From Anoplopoma fimbria (Eukaryota; Chordata; Actinopteri; Perciformes; Anoplopomatidae): 64,000 nucleotides of DNA. The stretch lies in NCBI RefSeq assembly GCF_027596085.1, contig NC_072467.1, forward strand, positions 27,937,582 to 28,001,581, in the 5' to 3' direction. The notes under the pieces are model-generated. The model worked only from the letters and a program-made list of their open reading frames with translations, was not told the DNA's origin and searched no databases. Position numbers and translations under genes: made by a program. Positions 29,701-41,700 of the stretch are shown here, one piece after another; position 1 is the stretch's first letter, and each line of letters opens with the position of its first letter.

Positions 29701-32700
29701 GCTACGCTGAACTGGGCGTCACCATCCCCAAGTCTGGAGGAGACTACTCCTACGTCACCGAGATCTTCGGCGGTCTGATGGGGTGAGTGGAGAGCCTGAT
29801 GAGCACGATGGTAGTTAGCTATCGGTTAGTGACCATGCTTTGTGGGAAGGTTTGTCCGTCCATCGGTCTGTTCTTTAAATCGTTCGTTAGTCCGTCCATC
29901 CTTCCCATCCATTATCCTGATCACGGAATCTCATTAAAACCTCGAAGAAATTTCTTCAAATGTGCCATTAAGTTAGTTATTTACAGCACCTGCATACAAA
30001 TCAATTTAGCTTGGGATGAGGGTTAAAAACAATTAAATTATTTATGCATTTTAAAATTTTTAAATATATTATTTTTTTAAATGTCTATTTATTTAAATTT
30101 TTTGAATCTTTAATTTTTTTATATATTTTTGTTACATTTTAAAATTTTGATTTTTAAATTTTAAATTTTAAATTTTTAAATTTTTAAATTTAAATATATT
30201 TTTTTTATTTATAATCTTTTTAATTTATAATCTTTTTTTTATTCATTCATTTATTTATATTTATCTATATATTTATTTATTTATAATGTTTATTTACTGT
30301 TAGATTTATTTTTTATTATTATTTCTTCAATCACATTAAAACTCTCCACTGAAAACAGGACACTAATACCACAGCTATTACCTCTTACAGTACTAACAAA
30401 CGTTATCCTGTATTCATGTGTGTAATCTAAAGTACATTTTTAACGCTGAAGTTATGGAGAGTCCTGTACTTGGACTCATCAGTTGCTGAGGGTCTTCCCT
30501 TCTTCCAGGTTTCTCCTGCTGTGGAGCGCCGTCCTCATCATGTACCCGACCACGCTGGCCGTCATCGCCCTCACCTTCTCCAGCTACGTCCTGCAGCCCG
30601 TCTTCCCAGACTGCGTTCCTCCTTACATGGCCACACGGATGCTGTCCGCCACGTGTCTCCGTGAGCCTTTATTCCTCAGATTCACCCACATTGAAGCTTC
30701 AGATGAAGGCCTCTCTAATTAAAAACAATATATGTTTAGCATCGTCTGCTCAGACAGGATTTAATCAAGTACTGTACCTCAGTACAGTTTGGAGGTTCTT
30801 GTACTTTAGTTGAGTATTTCGAATTTCTGCTACTTTATACTTCCACTCCACTAAATCTCAAAAGGAACATTTTAATCCGCTACATTTATTTGAAACTTTT
30901 AGTTACTTTGCAGATTTAGATTTCTTAATATAATAAACTAATAAATGAAGATGCGTCATTATGGAATAAACTACCCAGCCGTATATAAAGTAATTCAAAT
31001 GAGCTCAACATTAAAGTGATAAACACATTAATGCATCAATAGTTTTGACCCAATAATAAAAGCATAGTTCTATGATACTAATAACTTTGTACTTTAACTT
31101 AAGTAAGATTTTGAATGCAAGACTTTTACTTGAAACAGAGTATTTCTACACTGGAGTATTGCTCGGTTTGCACCACTGGAAATAGGAATCTTTAGTCATA
31201 AAAAGGCTGCATTAAAGTTAACAAAATTCCGATGTTGAGAGGACATACCTACAAGAACTTATTAGGGGCATTGTAGGTAAAAATAAAATTACAGAGCATT
31301 GGGAGGGGAGTAATATTCTGAGAAAAAAAACTTGTTATTTTATGCTAATCAACGTATGTGTTCTCAAGATTCAAGAAGCAAATTTTTGAGAAAAGAAAAT
31401 TACAAATTGTTTTCGAGAAAAAAATATTATGTGAAAAATGTAGGTTTTATCTGAATTTGAATGGTACATTTACAGCAAAAAAATGTTTTTGTTTTTTAAA
31501 TCTGCAAGATTTAAGTCATACATTTATGGGATAAATATAAGTATTATTTGAGAATAAGAGGAAATTAATGGGAAAATATCACAAATTGTCGTGAAAAATA
31601 TTGTAAATTTATGTAAAAATCTTTGGTATTTTCTGAGATTAAATGGCATATTCACAGGGGAAAAAACTAACAAAAAAAGTACGAGGAAAACACTGAGATT
31701 AAATTTACTGTCGACCGCAAAAAGTTTTACGATTTTTTTATTCTGAGAAATTTACGACTTTTATCTCAGGAATCTTGAGTTATTTTTCTGACTACGTAAT
31801 TGCTTATTTTTTACCTACAATGCCCTGCATACTGCATCACACATAACAGCTCCACTCCTACTCTATTTTTGATTCTGCATGGAGAGATGCTGTGTGTTGC
31901 TGCAGTGCGTTTGCATCCTTCATGTAGGACGATTGTCTTGCGTCTGCTGCTGGTGGATCCTGATCTTTCCTCTCTAATGCTCATCATAATCCAGCTCATC
32001 AATAAACTACAAGTCCATTCTTAAGTGAGTCAGAGTGGAAGTGGTCACGTGTGAAACGTCTCTTATGTAACAGCCGGGAGAAGGCTTTTAAAGAACGTTT
32101 CATGGCCCTGGTAGTCGCTGAGAGAGAAGAGCAGGACTGGAAGATGGAATGTTTGTTAAGTAACATTTATTCTTACAATCAACACTTGAAGAGATGAAGG
32201 CACTTCCTAATGACAAGGAAGAACTAAATGTAAACCATACTTTGGTGTTTTATTCTTACGTCTTTACTTTCATAAAGAAATATATATTTTTACAAAAAGA
32301 AAACAGCGGTTCTGCCGAGTGAAGCCAATGTAGAAGAATCCTAAAACCTGCATTCTCTCTAGTGTCCATCAGGGGGCGACTCCTCTGGTTGTATAGAAGT
32401 CTATGAGAAAATGACTCTACTTCTCTCTTGATTTATTCCCTCAGTAAACATTGTAAACATGAGTTTATGGTCTCAATCTCTAGTTTCAAGTCTTCTTCAA
32501 TACAGCATGATGTTCATTTAGTAAATGATGCTCCATTTAGAGTCAAACAGACCATAAAGTAGGATTATTGGGAGAAGGAAAAACTAGTCGATGGCCTTAA
32601 CCTCAGCGAAAGTATCTGCAGATTTCGGGGATGTGAGAGCAGCTTCCTCACTCTTAAAAAATTCAAATGTTCCCATCAAAAATGGATTGTATAAAAAATA

Positions 32701-35700
32701 AATGCTACATTAGGACTTTCGACGGGCACATGCAGGATGTCAGTGTTGTGCGGCGCTGACTCCACATTAGTCCGTGTGGACCTGTCAGGCTGCCTAATTG
32801 CTTGGTGTCCTGCTTTAGAGTACCTGCACTGAACGCCATCAATCCACAAAGCCTCTTTGTCCCATCAATGAGTAAATAACCGTCTGGCGTGAAATCCCGT
32901 CTGCGGGGTGAAACGGCGAGACTTCAGAGTGTGATTCCTCTCCTCTGATGCCATCATTCACTAGTTTTATTTGGAGCTGGATGCTGAAACGTGAGCTCTG
33001 AGCTCTGCCCAGCCTTCTCAGGAAAAGGGGGGCTTGCCACGTTTTGTTTGCTCACCGCAACGGAAGTGGTTTGTTTTGTGGCGCTGACAGCTTGTCTTTG
33101 AGTCGGAGAGCGAGGCCACCATGAGAGAGAGCGGGGCAAAGCCGGTGACAATGATGGACGAGGTAAAACAATCGTGCCCTCCCTCGCTCGCCCGTTTCCC
33201 ACATTCCTGCCTCCCATGGCAACCGGCTGCTGCCGCCCACCGCCGGCGGGATCGCCAGCACCGGTTCCCCCCAATGTAGTGGCTCTACTGGTGCTGAAAC
33301 ATTTAAAGGAGCACTCCAACAATTGTACGTTTATAAAGTCAGTTTTTCTCCTCATGGTCAGGGATAATCGGCCTGTTGTATAAACTCTTCTGTTGCTCTG
33401 CAGGAACTCAGTCAAGTCTGATGAAATTACCTGGGTGATGTCATACTGTGGTGATGTCATCAGGGTTATCTCAGTTTGTTTGTTTTTTAGACAAAAATGA
33501 TGATAAATCAATACAAATTGATAACAGAAAGCCAGCCTTACAAACTGTATGTGTGAGGTTTGGAGGATGTTTGTATTTAATGAAAAGATGCAGCTGAGTT
33601 GCATTATGGGAAATTTAGGTTTTGAGCTTGACACATACTAGTAGATCATAAGGTCCTGGTTATGCGTAAATGAGTACGATGTGATGTGTGACCTAGGGTT
33701 GCAGAATACTGTGGATATACAAGGCAGAAACTTTCCATTGGAATTAATGGGAATTACTGTGAAATATTTTATTTGGGTTATTTACAATGTCATATGCAGA
33801 TAGAAACAGTCTTTTTACCATTGTAAGCAGACATCATTATCCAGGTTTCGGTCAGAATAAATGGAAAATTTTAAACTACTTTTGAAAAGTTTATGAGAAA
33901 AGGTCTTAAAGCTGCATTCTCTCTAGTGTCCATCAGGGGGCGACTCCTCTGGTTGTATAGAAGTCTATGAGAAACTGACTCAAATATGGTTACTTCCTGT
34001 TCACTGGTTGCAAAGAAAACAAACATGGCGATGGCCGTAATACAAGATGGCGACGGCAAAATCGCCAAACTCGAGGCTTCATAACGGCAGTCAACAAACC
34101 AATGGATGACGTCACAATGACTACGTCCACTTCTTACATACAGTCTACGGTCAGTACTCACAGCTGTTGAGCTAACTGGCAGAGTGAGCGTAGGTCGACA
34201 GGTCGCCCGTCCAATTATTACATTCAGGCTGAATGTAATAACTGGCTTATTACAGCCCTTTGACAACAACAGATACCAGATTTTTCTCTTGTTTGTTGTC
34301 AAAGGGAATTTCAACAAAATGTTTTAGACGAAGATTACGACCCCTAGCTTAAGTCAGTTTTTCCAGAGTCCTCCTGGTTGGACTGTGATCCTCACTGCGT
34401 TTTTCCCGCTCAGTGCTGCTGACCTGGGTGAACTGCTCCAGCGTTCGTATGGCCACCAGGATCCAGGACGTCTTCACGGTGGGGAAGCTGATGGCTCTGG
34501 GCCTCATCATCGTGGTCGGCCTGGTTCAGATCTGCAAAGGTAACGTCCTCAGCTTGTGACCCCTAAAGTTTCACTGCTCCACTGAAGAAGAGAGAAAAAC
34601 CCACTCAAATGTCTGCTTGATGTTCCAGGTAACTACGAGGCGCTGACCCCCCAGGTGGCCTTCGCCATGGACAGGACGCCGACGGTGGGTCAGATCGCTC
34701 TGGCCTTCCTGCAGGCGTCCTTCGCCTTCAGCGGCTGGAACTTCCTCAACTACGTGACGGAGGAAGTGGTTGAACCCAGACGGTGAATATTTACGCTGTT
34801 CTCATCACCTTCCCAACATCCTCCAGCTTCAGACTCAGCTCATTCTGGGCTTTTTGTCAGGGGCAGCTTTTGTCTAAATTTAATCTTAAAGGAATAGTTT
34901 GACTTTGTGGAAAATGGGTTTATTTTTTTCTTTCTGGCAGAGAAGATCAATACCACTCTCATATCTTTTCATTCAATATTAAGGTGGCACCAGCCGCTGG
35001 TTAGCTTAGCTTAGCATAAAGACTGGAAACAGAGGCAGACAGCTAGCCTGGCTCTGTCCAATGGTAACAAAAATCCACCAACCACCATTTTAAATTCTCA
35101 CAGATTAGCATGTTGTATTGTGTTTTTTTAATCCGTACAAAACCAAAGTGTAGAATGACAATTTGAAGTTTTACATGGCATAATGTGTAGGACTATTTCT
35201 TGGACTGTTTTAAAACAAATTTACGTTTTTACACTACGTTCTTCTCTGTTGAACTATTCCTTTAATATCCGTTTTTTGTGGAGTCATGTTTGGTGTTGTT
35301 ATGGCCCATCATTTTCAGTTTTTTTTTTTATTTTTTTTGGAACGGGGTCTGGTGCATAAACTGGCTCATTTGCATTTTCTACATCTTAACTTTTTATAAC
35401 AAGAACATTATACTGTTTGTCAAAGGAGATCCATATTTTCTGTTGATATTTTCTTGCAGCAGAAATCTCACAGGCTTTTTCTTAAAAATGCTTTTTTCAA
35501 GGGGTAAAATTGATAAAAGTAAAAAAAAATCAGCCTATTTATTGAGATTTCTGTTGGTTGATATTTTCCATCCAAAACTTGTTGCTTGCTGTCACCATTT
35601 TCTACTTTTTATAATTATCTGTGAACCCAACTTCCATGCATGTTTGATTGCTTGTTTTTTTGTTGTTGTTTTGATTGTATCATCTGTGCATGGTGTGTGT

Positions 35701-38700
35701 GTGACCTCGGTCAGGAATCTACCTCGTGCCATCTACATCTCCATACCATTGGTGACCTTTGTGTACACGCTCACCAACATCGCCTACTTCTCCTCCATGT
35801 CGCCCGAGGAGCTGCTGTCATCCAATGCCGTGGCTGTAGTGAGTAACGTGGACAAATGACCATCAGTCGCAATTATCATCTAATTTAGGTCAGCGGTGGA
35901 TAAGAATCACTTTCTAGATCAGAAAACAGTACAAGCTACCAATGGTGAAATGTAACAAAGTACATCTACTCAAGTACAATCTTGACATACTTGTACACTA
36001 CTGTAAGAAATAAGGTATAAATATTACATTTCCATTTACAACAGTGGATAAGTAGATCCAGAATGCAGACATGTCTATAAGATACTATAAATATCATAGA
36101 GTAAAAAGTACATGAATATCAGATAAAAGGCAACAAATATGGATTGAAGAAGAATATTTCGTTTGATAAAAACAATCAAAAATCTATCTCTTTTTTTAAA
36201 TATATTTTGACTTTTGGACCGGATCACACGAGTCAGAGTCAATACTACGCAGCCACAACTGGAATCTAATTGTACAAATAGTATAATAATGTCTGATCCT
36301 TATCTGCACGTGTGCAGAAATACGGATTTAAACACAATAAACAGACGAAGAAACGGTGCAGCATTCAAAAGTTGATTCAGAATTTGTTAACGTTATGAAA
36401 GAAGCTTCAAACTATTCAGTACAGCCCTAGAATTGTCCATCTCTCACCATTCATGCTGTAAAGTTCATCACATCAGTGATTCTGTCTGTCGTTCTGCCGT
36501 CCAGACGTTCGGAGAGAAGCTTCTGGGAATGTTCTCAGTCATCATGCCGATCTCGGTGGCTCTGTCCACCTTCGGAGGGATCAACGGCTACCTGTTCACC
36601 TCCTCCAGGTGAGACCTGCTGCTCCATCATACCCCCTCATGCTCCTACACTGCTTTAAAAATGGCTGCTGACGGGCCGTCTGATGTTTCTGCCCTCAGGT
36701 TGTGTTTCTCTGGAGCCAGAGAGGGTCACCTGCCCAGCCTGCTGGCCATGATCCATTACAAGAACTGCACCCCCATCCCTGCCCTGCTGGTCTGCGTACG
36801 TACAACCTCACAGCGGTGTTACAACAATCTTTGTGGAACCGTCTATATACAGGATACAGTTATTTTGATGTTGCCTCTCTTGTTAGCGTACGTAAGTGTT
36901 TATTTGTCAGCAGGATGTTTAAAAACGTGTCAATGGAAATTTGGATTACAGATTTGCCAAGGGTAAAGAAATTGTTGATTTGATATGAATGAAGTTGGAA
37001 ATCCAGTCTTGCTCTAGTGCTTTATTTCTGACTCTGAAACCAACAAAGTGATGTTTGCATGATCACAAAATTGAAGCCATAAAGCTTGATTGTGTCCAGT
37101 CAGGTGTCTGAGTAGGTTACTCTTCATGTTTGAATGGTCTGCCATGCTTTTAGGTTGGAGCAAGTCCTCTTTAAAAATAGATGTTAATATCCCAACCAGG
37201 AGGATCATGCAGTGTGCGTGCGTGAGTGTGCACCTGTGTCTGTCCACGGCTAATCTCTAAATCTATTTTGGGTGCCCAAGTATAGCTGCATTTTCAAGGA
37301 CCTCTCGTGGTTGCATTGCCTCACACTTTCTCAAAACACCTTTTATTACCTGTCTTATACTGCCATTGACTGCCTGATGACTCCTCGCTGACTACTCTTA
37401 ACCGGCCCCGGTTGGTAGGGCCCGTTGAGATAACACAGCTGAGTGCATCGACAACCTCAAGCCGACAGTTTGCTCACTTCTATTGTTTTGGAGGGATTTT
37501 TTGGCTAACAGCTAACAAAACTATCAGTGCACACACTGCTGAGTACCTCTCGGCCGCTGCACTGTGACTAAAGACATAGTTGGGTAAAAGGAAACACTTA
37601 CAGCCCATTGGTTGCTTACATTGCCAGCTGTTGGCCAACTCACTTTTTTGGTTTTGGATCAAGTGATGGCTAACTGCTAACAACTAACGAAACTACCAAT
37701 ACAAACACTGTTGATTACATTTCCACCAATCCGCTGCTGCTCTGAGGACAGACAGCTATGTGGGTTGAATTTAGTTTTTGGCAGAATTGGGTGCAGTGTA
37801 CTATACAATTACTTCGAACCAATTCCCTGCATATATTGCTGCTTGTGTGTCTTTGTGACAATGCTTTACAGCCTATTTGTGGCTTACATTGCTGGCTGTT
37901 GGTTGACTTACTTATCGTTTTGGACGGTTAACAAAATCTACCAGTTTTTCAGATTGTATAAAGTTTAATATGTGCAACTTGGAGCTGTTTGCCTGCATAC
38001 ATTGTTGCTTGTTTCTGAGTTTGAATGAAGTGGGGAAAACAGTTTGCTTAGTAGACTTGATAGTCAAGTCTTGTTTATGCCCATGAGAAGGAGCTGAAAG
38101 CAGCGCCTGCAAAGACATCTGCTGATAGATAACAGTGAATTCTGTTACACTTACAGTCTAGAGGTAGGGTTAGACAACTGTGGTTTGTATTTATTCAATC
38201 AAACATTACAGCAGCGGTCGTTGCAGACACATCTGGCAGAGATCTGCTGAGTGCACCTTTCTAGTTTTGTATGGAAGGTTTGTTTTGTACCTGGAGAACC
38301 AAAAACTGTACAATGGTTCAACCAGACTGACACAAGAGTGACTAACTCAATATTTAAAGCACAGTTTGACAGTTACTTTTGTTGTTTTAGTTTGCAAACA
38401 GTTTGGAATGAAACTAAACCTGAAAAACTGTAGTTTGACTAACCTGAGGGGTTAAGAACATGGAAACTGGTTATTCTGCCTCACTGAGACGAAACAAACT
38501 CACAAAAAACGCCACTTCCACTAAGAGAGGACGTGTACAGGAGGGAATACTGGGAGGACTGGGATACTTCCACTTTTAACGGCTGCTGAATATACAAACT
38601 GAACAGAAGATTTACAAGACTCGGAGTAAAAGTAACTTTCATAGGAACAGGTAGTGACTGAGCCGTCTACCTGCTGTGTTTTCAGCTTCACTCAGAGAAC

Positions 38701-41700
38701 ACATGTCTTCCATATTTGGAGAAGATCTCTGCTGTTCTGTCTGCCATGACGTCTTTAAAGATCCGGTTGTTCTGCCATGTAGCCACAGCTTCTGTAGAGT
38801 GTGTCTGCAGAGCTGGTGGACAGAGAAGGATATCCTGGAAGAAGACTGTCCACTTTGTAAGACATTTTCAAATGACTTCCTACATCCTTACTTTGCTCTA
38901 AGGAACCTGTGTGAGAGTTTCCTACAGGAGAGAGATCAGAGAGCTTCAGAGGCTCTCTGCAGTCTGCACTCTGAGAAACTCAAACTCTTCTGTCTGGACC
39001 ATCAGCAGCCAGTGTGTGTCGTCTGCAGAGATTCAGAAAAACACACCAACCACAGATTCAGACCCATCGATGAAGCTGCTCAACAACACAAGAAGAAACT
39101 TCAGGAAACTCTGGAGCCCTTAAAGGAGAAGTTAAAGGTTTGTGAACGAGTTAAAGTGAAGTTTGATCAAACAGCAGAACACATGAAGGTCCAGGCCCGA
39201 CGCACAGAGAGGCAGATTCAGGATCAGTTTCAGAAGCTCCACCAGTTTCTAGAGGAGGAAGAGGAGGCCAGGATGGCTGCAGTGAGGGAGGAAGAGGAGC
39301 AGAAGAGTCAGATGATGAAGGAGAAGATGGAGGCTCTGAGCAGAGAGATAGCAGCTCTTTCAGACACAGTCAGAGCCACAGAGGACGAGCTGAGAGCTGA
39401 AGACGTCTCATTCCTCAACAACAAGGCTGCAGTGGACAGAGTCCAGCAGCGCCCCCTGCTGGAGGATCCACAGCTGCTCTCAGGAGCTCTGATAGATGAG
39501 GCCAAACACCTGGGCAACCTGACCTTCAACATCTGGAACAAGATGAAGGACATGGTCTCCTACACTCCTCTGGTTCTGGACCCAAACACTGCTGGTTCAA
39601 GACTCCTCCTGTCTGAAGATCTGACCAGTGTGAGACCAGGAGAGAAACAGCAGCTTCCTGATAATCCAGAGAGGATCGATGGTTACTATTACTTCTCTGT
39701 TCTGGGCTCTGAGGGCTTTAACTCTGGGACTCACAGCTGGGACGTCCAGGTTGGAGACAGTGAAGTCTGGTCAGTCGGTGTGTTAGAAGAGTCCGTCCAG
39801 AGGAAGGGAGTCATACCGTCCGGATTATGGAAAATAGAGTTCTTCTACGGTAAATACAACACGTTCTCCCCATCGGATCCAGACACTGATCTCGTAGTCC
39901 AGAAGAAGCTCCAGAGGATCCGAGTGAATCTGGACTGGAACAGAGGAAAGCTGTGGTTCTCTGATCCTGATACCAACACACACATACACACCTTCACACA
40001 CACCTTCACTGAGAGGATGTTTCCCTACATTAACACTGTGGGCCTCCCGCTGAAGGTTTTACCAATGAAGCTCTCTGTGACTGTAGAACAGGAGGACGAT
40101 GATGACGATGACGATGATGACAGCAACGATGACGATGACAGCAACGATGATGACGATGATGATGACAGCGACGATGACGATGATGATGATGATGACAGCG
40201 ACGATGACGATGATGATGATGACAGCGACGATGACGATGATGACGATGATGACAGCGACGATGATGATGATAGTGACGACTCTGCGATGATGATGATGAT
40301 GATGATGATGCACATCAATCAGTATATGTCAAGACGTACTGAATTTACTTCTCCGGGTCTTTGAGGAACACGTGACTCTATTGTCCTCATGATGTTGTTG
40401 GTTGTCATGGTGATGGGGTGGACATCAACGGTACAACAACTAATAAGAAAACACCTGTGATGAAAAAAACTTTCTATTCTCAGAGTGTAATTTTTTTTAT
40501 TTAGAGCCAAGGATATTAAAACAACAACAAATTGTATAAACAAACCAAAATGTTCATGTCAAAGTTGATTCTTCTGAATGATTGATCCAATAAGAACATT
40601 AATTGAGTTCAGAAATTCTTCTGTGAGTATTCAGGTATACTTTAAGACTTTAAAATGTTTCAAGGATCCTGATCTTTACTGAAGAAAACCTGGATCAGGG
40701 GTGTTTAACATCAGTCCATGTTCCAGATTCTGGGTTTATTTAGTAACTTGATCCAGTTAAACTCATTGAACTTGGAGCAGAAACCAGATTAGAGCTGTGA
40801 AAGCTCTTACTGTGTTAGATAAACTTGTGATTGATGACAGCGTTGAAGAACGGGTTTTGGTGGGGGGAGGGGCTAGGATTAGATTATTGATAATATCTTC
40901 AAAGTTTCCATGTAGCTCAGCAGGTTCGAACATTGCTTTGTTTGTTGATGTTAAGTGTGAAAGATATTACATTTCACAATATCTGTACATCCAAATTCAT
41001 CATGAGAAAATGAGATTAAAGCTTCAACTGGAAACTGAAAGTGTCTCAAGAAGCTTTTTGTTTTGAATCTGTTTTAGGTTTTAACTTTAAAATGTAGCAG
41101 CTGAAGAGTTTCAGTTATCGTCAGTCAAAGTTTAAAGCAGAACTTGAATGTGTCCAGTCAGATATCTGAGAGGAGAACTCTATGTGTTGGAATGTTCTTT
41201 GCATACAGGAGTATGCTAGTACGATCAATTCTGAGATGTGCAGCCACACTTTTATTTTTGAATTTAAAATGCATGTAACGTTATACTTTTTACATGTAGC
41301 TCTAACATCTGTGAAGTACCTTTTTAGTATTCATCCCCTTGTCATGCCTTGCTGTGTTTTTTCAGTGCGCTGCCACGATTGTAATACTCTGCATCGGTGA
41401 GACTCACAACCTGATCAACTATGTCTCCTTCATCAACTATCTGTCGTACGGAGTCACCATCGCAGGCCTGTTGTACTACCGCTGGAAGAAACCCAACCTG
41501 TTCAGACCCATCAAGGTACCAATACTTCTTTATACAAGTTGTGTAATGTAACCAAGTATATTTACAAAAGTACTGTGCTAAAGCACACATTTGAGGTACT
41601 TTGATTGAGTGTCAGAGGGAAACCAGGCGGCAACCTCCTGTTCTGAAAAGTGAAGTCAGTGCTTCATGTCTTAAAGCTGCATTCTCTCTGCTGTCCACCA

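Noticed and set aside
33121..33166. Possible small exon starting ATGAGAGAGAGCGG and ending GACGAG before GTAAAA
   Set aside because: Sits inside slc7a10 intron 3; the slc7a10 phases close without it and no peptide is recognised.
35278..35714. 193-codon open frame read through into slc7a10 exon 6
   Set aside because: Only the last part (from 35715) is the real exon; the rest is T-rich intron before the TCAG acceptor.
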